Part shown: positions 35,149-46,904 of the stretch, in pieces | How the letters are laid out: each line of letters opens with the position of its first letter | Position numbering within the stretch: the first letter of the stretch is position 1 | Assembly: GCF_030272615.1 (NCBI RefSeq) | Contig: NC_081409.1 | Span: 205,591,364-205,651,363 of the forward strand | Reading direction: 5' to 3' | DNA: 60,000 nucleotides | DNA from: Cryptomeria japonica | Lineage: Eukaryota > Streptophyta > Pinopsida > Cupressales > Cupressaceae | Made by a program: the position numbers and the translations under genes | The notes under the pieces: generated by a model | Seen by the model: only the letters and a program-made list of their open reading frames with translations | The model's database searches: none | Told to the model about the DNA's origin: nothing

Positions 35149-35938
35149 GTTTATGGTAAAAATGGAAACAACAATATTGAAAGACTAAATAGATTCAACC
35201 ACAAAACCCTAGCCTAACAACAATAAAGTTCCACCATAACATATGAAGATTACCTAAGATAATGTAAATCAACAAAATCACAAAGGTTATACCATCACAT
35301 GTCCAATAGGGTTTGGATCTCCATTCTTCCTATCTCCATTGATCTTGCTTCATATATTTGCTCTTAGATTTTATGTGTGCACAAGAGCTCAACAAAGAAC
35401 AAAAATTTAGTTGATAGCTAGATCGCATATGAAAGTTCGAATGCTAGAATGCTTGGGAGTCTGAATGCTTAAAAGACCATTAGGGTTGATAATAAAAGAA
35501 TCATCTTCTTATATAGAAGACACCGTAAGAAATGGAGGGATAAGATTGAGAGGTATAAAAGATAAATGGTCGGCTAAGATTAGAGGGTAGGTAGAGGAAA
35601 TAAGAAAATAATGAGAGGGTAGGTAGTGTAGGAATTAAGAGATGAATGACATGTGTCATAGGTAGAAAAGGTTAATTAATTAATTAAATAAATAAAGATT
35701 TATTTAATTAATAGAAGAAGTGAGATTAATTAAATAAATAAGAGTATTTATTTAATTTAGGGGAAGGATAATTTAAATAAATAAAAGTATTTATTTAAAT
35801 GAGGAAAAAGGCTAGAAGAGGATAAATGAATTAATTAAATAAATAAAGATTTATTTAATTAATAGAAGAAGTAGGCTAAAATAAATAAATAAATAAATAA
35901 ATTTATTTAATTAGATAGGATAATTTTAGGTGTCTACA
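35149..35938 (-). repeat. Element C 5' LTR (790 bp)
   Basis: On the coding strand it starts TGTAGACACC and ends CATAAACA, with TG...CA ends. The U3 side contains repeated TTAATTAAATAAATAAA words and ATTTATTTAATTAATAG inverted words (about 35670-35910). The next bases (35939-35943, ATTAC) belong to the interrupted RT of element D. The 3' LTR is not in the window. Confidence 0.85.
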
Positions 35939-35943
35939 ATTAC

Positions 35944-36384
35944 ATTTTTATTTCCCGGTTTGGGTACTAGAGTCCATGTATCATTTTTCTCTATTTGCTC
36001 CAGTTCTTCTTCCATGGCTTTGACCCAGTCATCATCTTTTAGAGCCTCCTTTGTTGTTTTGGGCTAAAAAATGGAGAGCATACACTCATTCTCTCTTGCT
36101 CTTTTTCTGGTTAGAACTCCTGCATCCTTGTCACAGATGATATCTTCTGTAGAGTGATTCTTTCTCACATATTTAGCCAATACTGGTTCACTCCTTGGAG
36201 CTTCTTCTACCAGTTGTGCAAGTTCTATTTCACAAGCTTCTTCATTGGCCGCTTCAATGAGATCTTCTTCAGCAAGTTCCACCGGTACATTGTATTTGAA
36301 CCCTTTATAGTCCTCTAGTTCACTCTTACTATCCTGCTCATTTTTCTCAGAGTACTCATCTACTCTAACATTTGCACTTTCCAC
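35944..36384 (-). pseudogene. Element D: integrase C-terminus to start of RT, cut by element C
   Basis: The acidic linker after integrase leads into RKNHSTEDIICDKDAG, then a stop (36064-36066), then [16 protein letters not shown] and NDTWTLVPKPGNKNVI. This is the conserved entry to the copia RT. The next expected residues (GTKWV) are missing because the LTR of C begins there. Confidence 0.82.
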
Positions 36385-36600
36385 AATCTTACCGGTCCTT
36401 TTGTTTAGACACCGGTATGCCTTTCTCTTTGTTGATTAACCTAAGAAGGTTCCCTCATCACTCTTGGGATCAAATTTTCCAATGTACTCGTCCCTTTTGT
36501 TGTAGCACCTGCTTCCAAATACTTTGAAATAGCAAACATTAGGTGAGTAACCACTCCATAATTCATAAGGAGTTTTGTTTGTCCCCTTCTTTACTTGTAT

Positions 36601-37150
36601 CTAGTTCAGAGTGTATACAACAGTGCTTATTGCTTCTCTCCAGAAGGTATGTGGGATATCCTTTTGTATCATTAGAGTTTTGCAACAATTGATGAGAGTT
36701 TTGTTTCTTCTTTTAGAAACTCCATTCTGCTGAGGAGTTCTGGGTGCAAACATTTGTCTCATGATTCCCTGTTCCTCACAGTAGTTCATGAACTCTTGAG
36801 AGGTGAACTCTCCTCCTCTGTCTGATCTCAGGCACTTCATATTCTTACCGGTTCCTCTTTCTACTCGAGCCTTAAACACTTTTAACATGTGAAAAGCTTC
36901 TGATTTTTCTTTTAAAAATACAGTCCACACCATTCTTGAGAAGTCATCCACAAATAACATAAAATACTAGTCTCCATAGAAGCTCTTGGTTCTCATGGGA
37001 CCACACAAATCTGTGTGAACTAAGTCCAGCACACTTTCAGATGAGAAATTTTTACTGTTGAAGTTGGACCTGGTCAACTTCCCTAGTTGACACTCTTTAC
37101 ACATAGGATTTTTCAGGTTTTACTATGTCAGACATACCTCTTACAGATTT
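36601..37150 (-). pseudogene. Element D: integrase
   Basis: A pre-integrase H-C region is readable near 37100-37220 (LWHRRLCHVNFDSI). The core at 36601-36960 has VDDFSRMVW (first Asp) and LRSDRGGEFTS (second Asp). The third motif reads PQQNGVSKRRN, where the family has Glu at the Lys position, so the catalytic Glu appears lost. Frameshifts and stops separate the parts. Confidence 0.82.
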
Positions 37151-37372
37151 TGCCTTACTGATTTTAGCTATGCTATCAAAATTAACATGACACAATCTTC
37201 TATGCCATAACCAATTGTCTTCTACTTTAGCCACTAGACAATTACCCATGGTGGTGTCTAGATGAAACAAATTGCCTCTTGACTGTTTACTAGTGGCAAT
37301 TAAACTTCCAGATCTGTCATTTATTTTACATATCCTTTTATTGAACTCTAACTGTTATCCTTTATTGTTAAG

Positions 37373-37654
37373 TTATGCAACACTTAACAAGCTATACTTT
37401 AATCCTTCTACCCAAAATACATCATCATAGTTTGTCTTATCATTCAAGGCTATAGACCCCTTACCTCTTACTGCACATGGGGCATCATTTCCGAACCTCA
37501 TTGTTCCTCCATTGAAATCCTCTATGATGAATTTGCTTCTGTCACCGATCATATGATGAGTGCAGCCACTGTCGATCACTGATTCTCCACATCGGTTTGT
37601 GCTAGAAATTAATGCCATATTTCCTTCCGTTGTGCTGTCCTCTTTGAATACCAC
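37373..37654 (-). pseudogene. Element D: aspartic protease
   Basis: The active-site motif VIDSGCTHHMIGD is followed by RFGNDAPCAVRGKGSI and a LKYSLLSVA end. This is the standard copia protease, which cleaves the polyprotein. It is in a different frame from Gag and integrase. Confidence 0.85.
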
Positions 37655-37779
37655 AAAAGCAATGCCATCTTCATCAGATCTCTTTGATTCTTCATTAGTG
37701 ACTCCTTCTTCTGCATGATAATATTCCTTCTTGTTCTTGTCCCTGTAACCTCTAAAATTGTCCTTCTTGTCTCTATCAT

Positions 37780-38643
37780 TGTCAGGGCATCTTGAAGGTA
37801 ATATGACCTATCTTATTACAGGAGAAACACTTTAAGGGTAATTTACCTTTTTATTTACCTTTACCTCTTGGCAATCTTCTTGCCAGTAGAACTTCAATTT
37901 CATCTTGCTCCTGCTCCTTAGAGAGTAGATTGTCACTCTCATGGGAATGACCGGTTCTGGTAGTAGAGCTACTACCGATTTCTTTCCTTCTCCTTGTGGG
38001 TGCATGCATCATGGATGCTTTGAAGGCAACATCAATCTTTGGTATGTTGTTGTCATAATTGCTTAATTCAAAAAGTAGACAACTTACCAATCAGTGAGTC
38101 AAGAGTTACACTGACTGTTCCCAAGGATCTAAGTTCCTGGATAGCAGAGATCCTTATGGCATAATGTCATAGCAGAGTTCTCAGGATTTTGCTAACCATA
38201 TCCTCCTCCTCAAGTTTTCCTCCTGCACTTTTAATGGAGTTTACTACATCCTTTATCCTTTTACTCTACTGCTATATGTTTTCACTTTCCCTCATTCTCA
38301 TCTCATCATATTTTCCTCTTAGGCTATCTACTTCGGCCTTTTGAACATGGGGATCTCCCCCATAGACTGTCTTCAGCTTATTCCATATCTGAAAAGTTGT
38401 TTTCAAATCTTGTACCTTAGCAAATTCATTATCTGGAAGTGTGCTAACAATCAGATCCATAGTAGCAGTATTATCTTGCCTTTCCTTGATCTGTTCTGGA
38501 GTAAGAGTCCCTGTAGGTTCATTGTATTCTATGATCACATGATTCCAATAGTGTTCACCTACGGATTTTAAATAGAGTTTCATTCTTCTACACCATAAGA
38601 TGTAGTTCTCCTTAGAGAACTTAGGACCCTCCTTACGCATCAT
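37780..38643 (-). pseudogene. Element D: Gag
   Basis: The N-terminal part (38272-38643) is the copia Gag (UBN2-type) domain, with NYILWCRRMKLYLKS and AKVQDLKTTFQIWNKL followed by LRGKYDEMRM. After stops and a frame change the C-terminal part (37851-38090) is rich in Arg/Glu. A damaged zinc knuckle CFSCNKIGHI is readable near 37815. The start Met is about 60 bp after the PBS. Confidence 0.82.
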
Positions 38644-38695
38644 CTTTGATCTTTACTTAAGCTAGTTAAGCTTCTTTTGATTCTAGGGACTTGAT

Positions 38696-38708
38696 GCTCT
38701 GATACCAA
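38696..38708 (-). promoter_or_regulatory. Element D primer binding site
   Basis: The coding-strand TTGGTATCAGAGC lies one base after the LTR. This is the usual copia site complementary to the initiator methionine tRNA. Confidence 0.88.
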
Positions 38709-38709
38709 T

Positions 38710-40434
38710 TGCTAGTCCCAACTAGTGCTGAGAGGGGAGGGGTGAATCAACACTTAATCAAAATTTCACAATTTAACTTTTATCTTAAATCTTCATTCAT
38801 ATAAGATCCAACAATATACTTTATCATTGAAGTAAAATATGCAAGCATGAAATATTGACAGTGACACCAAGGATTTATCTCGTGGAAACCCAATAGGGAG
38901 AAAACCATGGTCTAAGTAGGAACTCACAAAATTTGCACTCTTCTAGAGTATGCCCAGTTAAGATCCATCCCTGTTAGGAGATTACAAAGACACTGTTAGG
39001 TGTTGCCTAGTTAAGGGATTTGATCGAGGCCGGTTAGTGCCTTTACTCTGTTAAAGGTAGCCTGGTTAAAGCACTTAGAACATCAGTTAAGATGTTACCC
39101 AGTTAAGGGATTTTACAATAGGGACATGTTAAAGTCCACCCAATTAAGGGATTTATGTTGCAGTTGTTAGAAAGCAACAAATGGATGATCTACTAAATTA
39201 GCTACTGATAGCTTGATCAGATCTCAATATGCATTCCACTCAATACACACTGGTTGTGTCTTCTCTGTACAACACCAATTTCCTTCTTACAACTTCGACT
39301 ATTCACTTAATCGATCACCTATCCCTTGACACTACACTCCACCGATCCTCTGACCTTTGGCTCTACACTCTATTGGTCCTCCATCTTTCGGCTTTGCACT
39401 TAGCAGATCCTCTGTCCTTCAGCTCTGCACTCAGCCAATCCTCTATCCTTCGGCTCTGCACTCAGTTGATTCTCTATCTGTTGACTCTGTACTTAGTTGA
39501 TCTACCTCACACACACACACACACACTCAATTGTGCTAACACCTCTTAGCACTTCCTCTCACTCTGCTATTCACCTTGGATCACCTTCAACAAGATTTCC
39601 TTGTTTCAAATTTCATGATCAAAACTTTTAGAAGGAGCTCCAAAACTCTTTATACATTTTCTGTCAACATCTTCAGGCATATCCTCAATCAGATCAATTA
39701 AGGATTTCATAAGATTTCAAATCCAAACTCTCTTGCTCTTTCTCTGTGCGCCTTTCAATAATTCAGCCAAGTGTTCAACCAATTCTGCCACCACATCTCC
39801 CAAGGATAGAAACTTCTGAGTCAAGTTCAGTCAAATCAATGCAAACCAGAGAATCTACATTTAATCATGCTTGACTGCATGATAACTGAAAGTTAACTTG
39901 ACCAACAAATGATTTGGCATAGACACAAGCTTACCAACTCATTCTTTGCCACCACAACTAAATGGCCAATCACTACTCTGAGATTTATGGTGATTGCATG
40001 TCTTCCTTTTGTCATACCAGTGTATCGGTATGTAACTACACTTTTTACTTTACTAGTTCATTCTTTGGTTGCTAGTTTGTTGTGATAGCATCTAGTCTCT
40101 CCCCTGTTTGCCAGTGAGTTACCAGTTGGTTGGAGCAAACAAGTTTCCTTTCTCGAGTCACCTTTTGTGACCTCACCACCACCAAAGTGACCGATCTTCC
40201 TGACTGATAGATTGATTAACTTAATTTATCTTTCTTTGAGTTGAAGTAACCTTTGGTCATTCAATACCAATGTTTTTTCCATTCACTATTGCCTATTGAA
40301 CATCAACACCACTCTACCTATACCACTTCATCAATTAGTGTCTTCACCGATAAGTGTTGGACATCAATGACAAACCTTAGCACATATATTGGTTTTCTAG
40401 ATTGACTGGTTATGTCAATGCCAACAATCCAACA
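38710..40434 (-). repeat. Element D 5' LTR (1725 bp)
   Basis: On the coding strand it starts TGTTGGATTG and ends GGGACTAGCA. It carries the GATTCACCCCTCCCCTCTCAG block near its 3' end, repeated GTTAAGGGATTT words, and a 32-bp minisatellite. The flanking bases 40435-40439 are AAAAT. The partner LTR is outside the window. Confidence 0.8.
39312..39500. repeat. 32-bp minisatellite in the LTR of D, six units
   Basis: Units such as ATCCTCTATCCTTCGGCTCT followed by GCACTCAGCC repeat about six times with point differences. A CA dinucleotide run follows at about 39508-39527. The 106-codon open frame over it is a repeat by-product. Confidence 0.82.
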
Positions 40435-42270
40435 AAAATTATCCAAGTAGATCCACTTTATTCCATCATATCTTATCATATGCTCCATTAATTTTATTCC
40501 TTATCTAAATCTCCTTCCCTCCATTCCATGCATATCATCCCTATTTAGCTCCATCCTCACTTGAACCTTCCTTTGATCTTGATAAGGCTAGGAGAAAAAA
40601 TATAAATGGGTAAATATTTACCCTATCCATATTATAATATTATTTTTCCATCCATATCTTATCCATGTCCTATCTATTTCCTCGATCTCATATCTCCCAT
40701 CTTATCCAAATCCATCTTCCCCTTTGCCACCTTTGATCTTGATGAAGACTACGACAAAAATATATATGAATGCTTTGGAGAATGTAATTAAGAATTACTT
40801 CCTCCACCATCTGTATCCTTTATGCACCATCTATCCATGATTGCACTCACTTTCATGTGGTGCATCTTGTTCCTTTGCAATATAGTCCTTGGAGTTCCCT
40901 TATACTATCATCCTATCTTCTTATTCATTCACTCAATTTCATATCCTATTTAAGCAATCCATCCACCCGACCATCTTTTACCATGCCTTATATTTACCTT
41001 GTCATTAGTTCCCATCCATTCCTCTACCCTAACCATTATATTTGTTCTTCCATGTAATTTTGGCCTATCTAATCCATTTATCCTCTCTCTAGCCATCCAA
41101 TTGAAAAATATTGATTTAACCAATCCAATGAAATCAATCCCAATCCATGCAATATAATCTTGCAATTGAGCATATCATCATTAATAAATCCATCAAATTT
41201 GATATGGAAATCAACCATTAATATATTTATCCACTATCCAATTATCATTATAGGGGTTTATCATTCCTAATCCAAGTGTTTTTTTTGTTAACAACACAAT
41301 CATTGGGGTATGAATTGTTCTTATCATTAAATTTGTTATCCTCATCCTCATCATGAATTGATTGATCAATTGGTTTTCAACTTGACTTGGAGCATAATCC
41401 TTGTCTCCAATAGGGGATTTATGTGGGTGTACAATATATTTTCATTTAGTCATTAATCAATCTGGGGTGTTTAAAGTGATTTGTTGTAAGAATAACTTGG
41501 GGTGTCTCATGATGATTCTTAAAGACTTGTTTCGGTTTTGAAATCTAACTCATGGAAAATAATTTAAATTCTATCATATATCCTACCTAATTACATTATT
41601 GTTCCTAAAGAATAAACTCCTAAAGCAACATGATCTCCAAAAACTAATTCATTTCTATTTATCTAATTCAAAACAATGACAAAAGGAATTCAATGCACAC
41701 TTGTGAATAAGGAAATCTTCACTTAGCACACTTGCACAAAATAGATCTATCCTAAGCACACTTGTAGAAAATAAATATATGTTAAAAAAAACTTATAGAA
41801 AATAAATATATGATAAAAAAAACTTGTAGAAAATAAATCTATTCTAAGCATACTTGCGAAAAATAAATCTATGCCAAACACACCCTTTGCAATGAAATAT
41901 AGCTGATCTAAATCACACTTTGTAGTTGTAATGTGGTGAAAATTAGGGCTTCCACCACTAAATGTAGTAAAATCGTTAATTTTGCTTAGGGACCAATTAC
42001 ATTAAAGAGGGGTAAATCTAATAGATCTAGCCTCAATACAACAAAGATAGAGCTAAGAATTTTGATTAGATTCACTGGTTAGAACTCAATTCCCTCTTTT
42101 TGAGTTGAATTGTGAAAATGTTGAAATTAGGGTAAATATGAGAATGTTGAAGAGATCAAGCATAAACAGTGAGCTAAAGTCATCAAACGAAGCCACAAAC
42201 CTAGATCTAAGCAATATGTGAATGTTCGGATCTGTTCCCAGAAGGGCAACCTAAATTATTGGGACCAAAA
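40435..42270. other. Non-coding, probably leader of an old gypsy-like element
   Basis: No gene is supported. It contains a degenerate roughly 38-bp repeat (AGAAAATAAATCTAT-like) at about 41720-41885. If 42271-43104 is an LTR, this stretch is the position of its leader on the minus strand. Confidence 0.35.
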
Positions 42271-43104
42271 TGTCGATTGCTCTAGTCCTCTACACCTTTT
42301 GTCATCCAAAGGGTAGCATGCTTGTCTTTGTAAATTATGTCATTCCTGAAAGTTATAGCTCTGTACCTATTCCTACACACAATAGAGAAGGGAAAATGGT
42401 AAGGAATAGGGGTTTTCCTAAGTCAAACCCCAGTTTAGGAATTAACCTTGAATGAATAAATGAAAATACTGAAATAAATATTGGAAAGATATACCCCAGA
42501 TCTACAATAGTTGATGATGATGCTTTGCTTCTTGAATGTAATCACATATGTTGTATGAAATGGCATGAACATGACAAAAACCTAATCACGCACACATGCT
42601 TGCATATGAATGATGTATTTTTTCTCCAAAATGGTTGAATGAAGGATATACGACCTTGAAGATCTATGAAAATGCTTGATGATGAATGCTTCATGGATGC
42701 AAGAATGCTACAAATTGATTGCTTGGATTCTTAGGATTGAAATAGGCTGATTAATGTATTTATATAGGGATATCTAGGTCATTTACCAATTAGGCCAACC
42801 TCCAATAGTCATGCAGAGCCACAAAAATAAATTCTCGCTAGAGAGATAGGACTTTTACCCATTTCAAAATTGGGCCCAACTAAGAGGGACTAGGGCATGG
42901 GCGCCCTAGTCCTTCTTAGAAAGGGACCACAATTAGGCCCTAGGGAGGACACCCCTCTTGGAAGTTCATCAGTGGGTGTACATGACATCAGAACTAGAGA
43001 ATAAGCACAAAATGGACCTAGATAGGTGATGAGGAGGGAATACGCTAAACTAGGCGCACAAACATGAGGTGTAAATTGGCCCAGAGACAATTTACAATGC
43101 TACA
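42271..43104 (-). repeat. Probable gypsy-type LTR (834 bp)
   Basis: On the minus strand it starts TGTAGCATTG and ends GCAATCGACA. A polypurine-like AAAGTGGGGGCT (43109-43120) lies just upstream. TTTTGGTCCCAATAA lies just downstream, in the position and style of a primer binding site. No second copy is in the window, so this rests on edge signals only. Confidence 0.4.
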
Positions 43105-44600
43105 TTTAGCCCCCACTTTAACGAGAGTATGAGCCTATGCAAATATTCATGGTAAAGTAGACAAAAGAGATGAAAGAGAAGACCAATTAGGAGTATAAGA
43201 CACCACTAATTCTGAGGAACTAAGCCCCCAATCTTAGCATCTTAACTCACTAAAAACATGCAAGGGGATATAAAAAAGGACAAAAACAAAAAGGCAAACA
43301 AAGACAAACAAAGACAAACAAAAGACAAAAGGAAAAAGACACACAACACAAAAGCTAAAAACCAAAAACAAGACCTCAAGTCAACTAGCCGAAGAGACCT
43401 CGATATCAAAATGTCTCAACCATTGATATCATTCTTGAAAATTCAATCTCAAGAATACTAGTGATCATATAAAAGATCAAGAGCACACATCATCCATGAA
43501 CTAAAAATAGAAAAGATATGAGCTCATGAGATGAAAGATAGAAAGTATGATACATATTCTAGATGTGTTTTTCTAGTTGATCCATGAGAAGAAGAATGAG
43601 AGAAGATATGGATACACATTATAGATGCATTTTTCTAGGTGATCTATGTTGGGGAGGAAATTAGAAATAGTCTAGTTGTATTTTGCTAGCTCCACTCATC
43701 CTCGTGTGTGTGTGCAAGTGATGTCTTGTTTCAGGTGTTAAGAATCTTGTATAAGAGTTTTTTTTTCTCTGGTTTCAAGCATGGAACAACCTATGTAAGA
43801 TATGAAATGAAAATGCAAATGTGTGTCTAGTATCAGGAACATCTCATATAAGAGTTTTTCCTCTCTAGTTTTGAGAATGTGTAGCCCTAGTTAAGACAAA
43901 TATATGCCTAGTTTCAATGACATCTATGTAAGAATATTTTTTTCTCTGGTTTCAAGAATGTGCACCCTGTATAAGACATATATGAATGTTGCATCTAGCT
44001 TCAAGCATGAAGCATCTTGTGTAAGAGTTTGTTTTCTTTGGTTTTGAGAATGAAAACCCCATTTAAGACATGTAAAAATATAGAACAATATAGTACAAAG
44101 AGGGAAATATGCATGCCCCCCCTTAAAATGTCAACATAGCCCTATGTTTATGTCTTAAGGAATCTAGAAACAAGGATACCCACCTTCAACGCCAAGGAGA
44201 TATCCTTTAGGCAATAATGTTCATAAATCCAAGCAAGGATAAGAGAGTTGTAAAAGAGATATATTGCAACAAGTGTGAAGGGATCCTTGGAGGAGAAGAA
44301 ATCTTTTCTCAAAAGACATCTACCTCCAAGAGGAGATTTTGAACATACATAACTACTTCTACCAAAATAAGCTAAGGAGAACAAGAATGCCTACCTTCCT
44401 CCTATTGCTAGGTGAACGGGATTCTTGATGAAGGATGACGTACTTTTGACCTAATGTGAGGGGTAAGTTTATAATAAATATACATTGCCAAGCATAAAAG
44501 AGGTTGCAGTCAAGGGTACAAACCTCTTGCATAAGAGATAATCCTTGAGCAAACAATAACTTCACATGAGGAATGACATAAAATCATAAGCAAACACCGC
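43105..44600. other. Non-coding repeat region with degenerate tandem copies
   Basis: At 43720-44065 a roughly 80-110-bp unit (AAGAGTTTTTTT-CTCTGGTTTCAAG-like) occurs about four times. At 43270-43330 there is a GACAAACAAA repeat. No gene is supported. Confidence 0.55.
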
Positions 44601-44785
44601 TCAAAATGATGTAGGACAAGGATTGTGAGAAGAAGATGGACTGTCATTTGTGATTTTTATATTTCCATTATCAACTAGTTCTTGCATACTTTTTTAAAAA
44701 TTCAGAATATCATTAGCATTATGGTCATGGGTTTGATGATATGAACAACTAGGTGTGTTTGAGGAAGAAGCACCTTTATGGTGCA
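44600..44785 (-). pseudogene. Decayed gypsy Gag fragment
   Basis: On the minus strand a CSYHQTHDHNAND-like stretch is followed by a stop and then SMQELVDNGNIKI. This matches the general layout C-x2-H...H...then MQELID-G at the C-terminal part of plant gypsy Gag proteins. It is too short and degraded to assign to a particular element. Confidence 0.5.
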
Positions 44786-45718
44786 ACCATAACTGGTGAA
44801 TCCTCAAAAGAGAACTGACTGACTTATGCAGCAAGAGTAACTCAATGGAAGAAACAATAAAACATTGAAAGATTACAAAATTTGATCATATTATTGTCTT
44901 AGAACCTCTAGGAACCAACTAGTTATCATCATACACTCATCATAGAACATCTGGTAGTCAACCAGTTACAGCAGGATAACATGCCAAGTATAATCCACTC
45001 GGAACTCTCAGAGTCAACTGGATCTCTAATCATGAATCTAAATCCTTATTTTTATCTCTACTACCCTCCAAATGATTACATAATACCATATATATATATA
45101 CCCTCCAAAACATAGCTGGGTCGGCCATAAAAGATTACCTTTATCAAGACAGGAAAATGAAATGTATAAATAGGTCGGCCCCAAGAATGAAAGGAAATTC
45201 TCTGGAAATGAACCACCAAGAAGTGCAGATCAATAGAAAGGTTGGCCAAGGACTTAGGAACATTAAGCAAGACCCAAAATAGATCCACATGCCAAGAAAC
45301 CAATCTGGAAAAAGAAGAATATCCAACTGGTAAGCCCAAAACTGCCCCGGAACCCAAAAACAGTCAAACTAGAAGCAATATCTTGTCGGAAAAGAATCTA
45401 AATGGACTGAAAATCTAGAATTAAAAACATAAACCAGCCTGGAAACTAAAAATATGATCTACAATAAAAAGTAAGCCACCACCGGAACATGCTGGTAGGA
45501 ACACATAAAACTACACACAAAACTGGACAAGAACTAAACTGAAAGGAAATATTTTTGGTTGATGAAAGATTGCTCATAGACCAGGGATGCTCTTGCATCA
45601 GAAACCTCAGGTAGAAAGAGATGTTCCATGAGAGGAACTCATGAACAATGAAAAGGATTTGGGATAGAGATCCCATGCTCATTTTTGATCCAAACATCTT
45701 CCTTATCTGCAGACCTCT
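44786..45718. other. LTR-like non-coding sequence into which element E inserted
   Basis: Repeated AACTAGTT / TCAACCAGTTA / GAGTCAACTGGA words and AT runs resemble copia LTR sequence, but no partner copy or border was found. Weak open frames on the minus strand have no recognisable domain. Confidence 0.35.
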
Positions 45719-45921
45719 TGTTATTATGAGGATTTGGTTAATACTGAGAGGGGGGGTGAATCAATAGTAAAACAATTTTGCTATACTTCAAAAAACTGCA
45801 CCTGTAACTACTCAAACATTCTGCTAAACTGATTTACCAAACCATTCACTCAAGTGTTCATCATTATGTAAACAATGTAAAGATATCAAAATGCTCAAAC
45901 CAATAGTGCAACCACCACATG
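45719..45921 (-). repeat. Element E 3' LTR, part 1
   Basis: It starts TGTTATTATGAGG and matches 59204-59410. It stops at the ACATG duplication of element F. Confidence 0.9.
45917..45921. repeat. Target-site duplication of element F (left)
   Basis: ACATG, repeated exactly at 54060-54064. The 5' LTR of E shows the unoccupied site near 59405. Confidence 0.93.
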
Positions 45922-46699
45922 TGTTAGGATTCCCAAAGATATTGAGAGGGGGGGTGAATCAGTATCTAACCAATTAATGGATTTTCTGAACTTATTAAAT
46001 AGATTGCATGCCAAAACAGTGTACTGGTAAACTAGAAATAATGCAGTAAATAAGATTAGTAAACACAACATACAAAACACACCATAACACAATATTTTTA
46101 ACGAGGAAACCCGGTGTGGGAAAAACCTCGATGGGATTTGTGACCCACAATATTTGCTCACTGGCCAATAAGTGAATATTACTAATACAATAGGGGCCTG
46201 CACATGCAGGAAGACCAACTGCCTAAATCTCACTGCTTAAATACAAAAAGGGAAGTCTCACTGACTTACAAAAGTGGATTATGTAAATCCAATGTCATGT
46301 ACTGCTTTGGTTCAATATCTTCTATGCCAGGTTTAGTACCGGTTTAAGCTCATACAACTTCCAAAACCCTATTCCAAGGTCTGCCTTAATATTCGCATCT
46401 GCCTATTACATTCCTTCCATGCATTTCTCACTTCTTACAAATGATTTACAAGATCTCATACTTATATGAGTCCTAATACAATTCACCTTGTCAGCTTACA
46501 AAAATATTTTACAATTAAATACAAAATACAACAAACAAAATCATGTCGGCCAGGGTGTCGGTAAACATCTTTGCCGCTGCCACTGCCGATGTCTGTTCCT
46601 GTGCCGGTGTCTGCCAGTGCCATAGGATTGTAAGGTTGCCATCAATGACAATACCTTCAATCACCTACAATTTCTCATTAGAGTGTGCATTTGCCAACA
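45922..46699 (-). repeat. Element F 3' LTR
   Basis: On the plus strand it starts TGTTAGGATTCCC and ends TTTGCCAACA. It matches 53302-54059. Confidence 0.92.
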
Positions 46700-46713
46700 A
46701 TCTCCCCCTTTGG
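46700..46713 (-). promoter_or_regulatory. Element F polypurine tract
   Basis: The coding-strand CCAAAGGGGGAGAT abuts the 3' LTR, the standard priming site for plus-strand DNA synthesis. A second copy of the CCAAAGGGGGAG word lies upstream near 46850. Confidence 0.88.
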
Positions 46714-46904
46714 CATTGATGGCGACACTCATGAGAAAAAGCCAAAATTGTATCCAAAAAGTGTTGTCCAAAAATATTACCAAAATTGTGTGCTCCCCCT
46801 AAGAAGACGATCTCTTCTATCTTACTCCTTTTTATCATCCTCTACTACTCCCCCTTTGGCATCAATGACAAAGGTTGTCATTCAATGTCAATTGAGTGTA
46901 GTTC

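Larger units (their letters stand above)
35939..40434 (-). mobile_element. Element D: Ty1/copia LTR retrotransposon, 5' part
   Basis: It has a 5' LTR (38710-40434), a PBS, then gag, protease, integrase and the first residues of RT in copia order on the minus strand. The element is cut at 35938/35939 by the LTR of C, and the remaining RT/RNase H and 3' LTR are outside the window. It is the oldest layer of the left nest. Confidence 0.88.

Noticed and set aside
38696-38708. tRNA gene
   Set aside because: Only a 13-nt primer binding site. No cloverleaf is present here or at the other PBS sites.
45076-45697. Minus-strand open frames with hydrophobic residues, as possible membrane proteins
   Set aside because: Short, without homology I recognise, in LTR-like sequence and overlapping one another.
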